Source: Sphingobacterium zeae
GTDB taxonomy: Bacteria > Bacteroidota > Bacteroidia > Sphingobacteriales > Sphingobacteriaceae
DNA length: 64,000 nucleotides
Reading direction: 5' to 3'
Assembly (NCBI RefSeq): GCF_030818895.1
Contig: NZ_JAUTBA010000001.1
Coordinates: 992,001-1,056,000 of the forward strand
Each line of letters starts with the position of its first letter. Within the stretch, counting starts at the first letter, position 1. Shown here piece by piece: positions 62,630 to 64,000 of this stretch. The notes below the pieces were generated by a model, which saw only the letters and a program-made list of their open reading frames with translations, was not told the origin of the DNA and ran no database searches. A program made the position numbers and the translations under genes.

Positions 62630-64000
62630 TTAATGGAAATGGCCAACGCGCAAGCCAAAGGTAAATGTCCGAGGACGAGTCGGACCATAGATATAGTCTG
62701 AATCTCTCAATGGTCCCTTGTCAAAATCTTTCTGAAAAGCATTGAACATGTTTTGTATACCGCCGAAAATTTCAATACTAAAATCTTTATGTATGGGTAA
62801 GGTATAACCCAGCCGCAGATTTAACTCGACGAAGTCGCGCGCATTTTTCAAGGTCATCATATCGTTTTGGATATGAGGAACAATCATCTTTCCAGTGTAG
62901 ACTCCGGTCAGATCGATTGCAAATTGTTTGGTCGCCTTTAAATTGCTATTCATATAGCCATAAATATTGGGTGTACGGACGTATTTCTTGGTCAGGATGT
63001 CCTGTCCGTCTTCCTTTCCCTCGTAGATAAGTTGATCTCTTTTATAGCGAGAGCGCTGAATGGTCCCACCGGTTTGGATAGAAAACCAAGATGATGGTGC
63101 AATATTGATCTCAATATTAGAGCCATATACCCGGGCACCATCACCGTTTTGCATCTCCTGGATGATCAATCCGTCTTTTTCTGATGCCATGACATTGACA
63201 AATTGATTGTTTAGATCCGTATAAAACCCCTCCACAAGCAGACTCGTCTGTACATTTCCAAAATTTTTGTTGTAGCTAAAGGAACCTGTATACGCATTGG
63301 AATACTCTGTTTTTAGATTTTCACCAATCAACACAAATACTTGATTTCCACCAATGGAAGTGACATGCATATCCTCGTTAAATGCCTGGGGCGCACGGAA
63401 ACCGCGGGCATAGCCCCCTCTAAATTGAAGGTCCTTGGTGATATCATATAAGATTGTCAACCGTGGGCTAAAAGTGCCAAAACGCTGATATGAGTTTCGG
63501 TCTATACCTGCAAGACTGTATTTGCCATCGACATAGGTATAATCGTATCGGGCTCCGATCAAGGTTTTAAAATTACTTAAAGGCTTCCATTCGTATTGGG
63601 CATAACTGCCTAATCCTCTGTTTTGCTGATCAATGGTTCGTTTGTACCCCGGTATGTCGTCTTGGGTATCGTTGTACGAGAATTCCACTCCGGCGGTAAA
63701 TACATCGCGTTCAAAGTTGTAGGTATACTGTCCCCCTGCAACCAGCGCGATATCATTTGTCTTTCCGTATGCATTGGCAGCTAATGTGCTGTCTGCGAGT
63801 GTTGCTCCGCCCCCTAGGCCGCCATAGTAGCTGTCACGAACGGTTTTCTGTACAGAGCCGTAAAGCGACATTTTTTGCTTGTAATCGCTAGAGTAATGAT
63901 CGTAGGTGATTCCGCCAACAAGCGAACTGGTTTCCAATTGTTCTGTGATTTGCGTCAAGTGGGGTACTTTATCAAGCTGATCACCACCGCGACGGAACTC
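62630..64000 (-). CDS. TonB-dependent receptor, 5' end outside window
   Basis: Only the C-terminal 456 residues are present; the frame stays open to the last base (EFRRGGDQLDKVPHLTQ at the edge), so the gene continues to the right. It is a beta-barrel with alternating strands (FSPRLTILYDITKDLQFRGG, YARGFRAPQAFNEDMH) and the C-terminal TFGLRVGHFH. RGGYARGFRAP is typical of ferrienterochelin/colicin/vitamin B12-type receptors, not of SusC. It is followed by a thioredoxin-like gene in the same operon. The ligand cannot be read; a metal chelate is likely. Unrelated to the pectin locus. Confidence 0.88.
   Translation of the reverse strand, partial: EFRRGGDQLDKVPHLTQITEQLETSSLVGGITYDHYSSDYKQKMSLYGSVQKTVRDSYYGGLGGGATLADSTLAANAYGKTNDIALVAGGQYTYNFERDVFTAGVEFSYNDTQDDIPGYKRTIDQQNRGLGSYAQYEWKPLSNFKTLIGARYDYTYVDGKYSLAGIDRNSYQRFGTFSPRLTILYDITKDLQFRGGYARGFRAPQAFNEDMHVTSIGGNQVFVLIGENLKTEYSNAYTGSFSYNKNFGNVQTSLLVEGFYTDLNNQFVNVMASEKDGLIIQEMQNGDGARVYGSNIEINIAPSSWFSIQTGGTIQRSRYKRDQLIYEGKEDGQDILTKKYVRTPNIYGYMNSNLKATKQFAIDLTGVYTGKMIVPHIQNDMMTLKNARDFVELNLRLGYTLPIHKDFSIEIFGGIQNMFNAFQKDFDKGPLRDSDYIYGPTRPRTFTFGLRVGHFH

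Noticed and set aside
1..64000. CRISPR arrays, rRNA or tRNA genes, prophage or insertion sequences
   Set aside because: No spaced direct repeats of CRISPR type, no tRNA-like clover-leaf in any gap, no transposase or phage genes on either strand.

Overview
The window looks like a chromosomal segment of a Bacteroidetes bacterium, most likely Sphingobacterium or a close relative in Sphingobacteriaceae. The evidence is three SusC/SusD pairs, many Bacteroidetes-type lipoproteins, promoters of the TTTG/TAnnTTTG type, no obvious Shine-Dalgarno sequences and moderate-to-low GC. About 56 kb on the + strand is one large locus for eating rhamnogalacturonan-type pectin. The last 7 kb on the - strand is unrelated cell-maintenance and envelope genes.

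Region by region: (1) 53-5996, a cytoplasmic L-rhamnose operon: symporter RhaT, fused rhamnulose-1-phosphate aldolase/lactaldehyde dehydrogenase, isomerase and kinase, closed by a terminator at 6048. (2) 6236-11224, a CE12-type acetylesterase, a GH51 arabinofuranosidase with an odd N-terminal extension and a GH43 enzyme. (3) 11580-14453, a GH2 enzyme. (4) 15168-26003, an eight-gene operon of GH28, PL11, two CE12 esterases, a sulfatase, GH105, rhamnose mutarotase and GH106, closed by a terminator. (5) 26344-31578, a SusC/SusD pair with its own terminator. (6) 31877-39216, a second GH28 and two large, poorly characterised putative glycosidases. (7) 39426-55888, a PL1 lyase followed by Fas-SusC-SusD-Fas-Fas-SusC-SusD, in which three fasciclin-domain lipoproteins are interleaved with two uptake pairs. 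(8) 56098-57135, a GntR-type regulator. (9) From 57311 on the - strand: a DUF4136 lipoprotein, NAD synthetase, two FKBP-type lipoproteins, a thioredoxin-like protein and a TonB-dependent receptor cut off by the window end. A promoter-terminator pair with no ORF at 60201-60341 suggests a small RNA.

The genes fit one pathway. Acetylesterases and a sulfatase unmask the polymer, PL1/PL11/GH28 cut the backbone, GH51/GH43/GH2 trim arabinan and galactan side chains, SusC/D pairs import oligomers, and GH105/GH106 release unsaturated galacturonate and rhamnose. RhaM and the rha operon then take rhamnose to lactate and DHAP. Galacturonate catabolism genes are not in the window.

The most interesting observation is a promoter architecture shared by four, and possibly six, intergenic sites: two direct CAGGAT boxes 10 bp apart, then exactly 19 bp, then a Bacteroidetes -7 element. 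It precedes the transcription units at 15168, 26344, 31877 and 39426, with weaker versions in the 11225-11567 gap. It looks like the operator of an AraC-type or hybrid two-component activator that is not encoded here. The second is the pectin-linked operon with three fasciclin lipoproteins, two of which end in what look like carbohydrate-binding beta-sandwiches. All functions are read from sequence only; no database search was possible.
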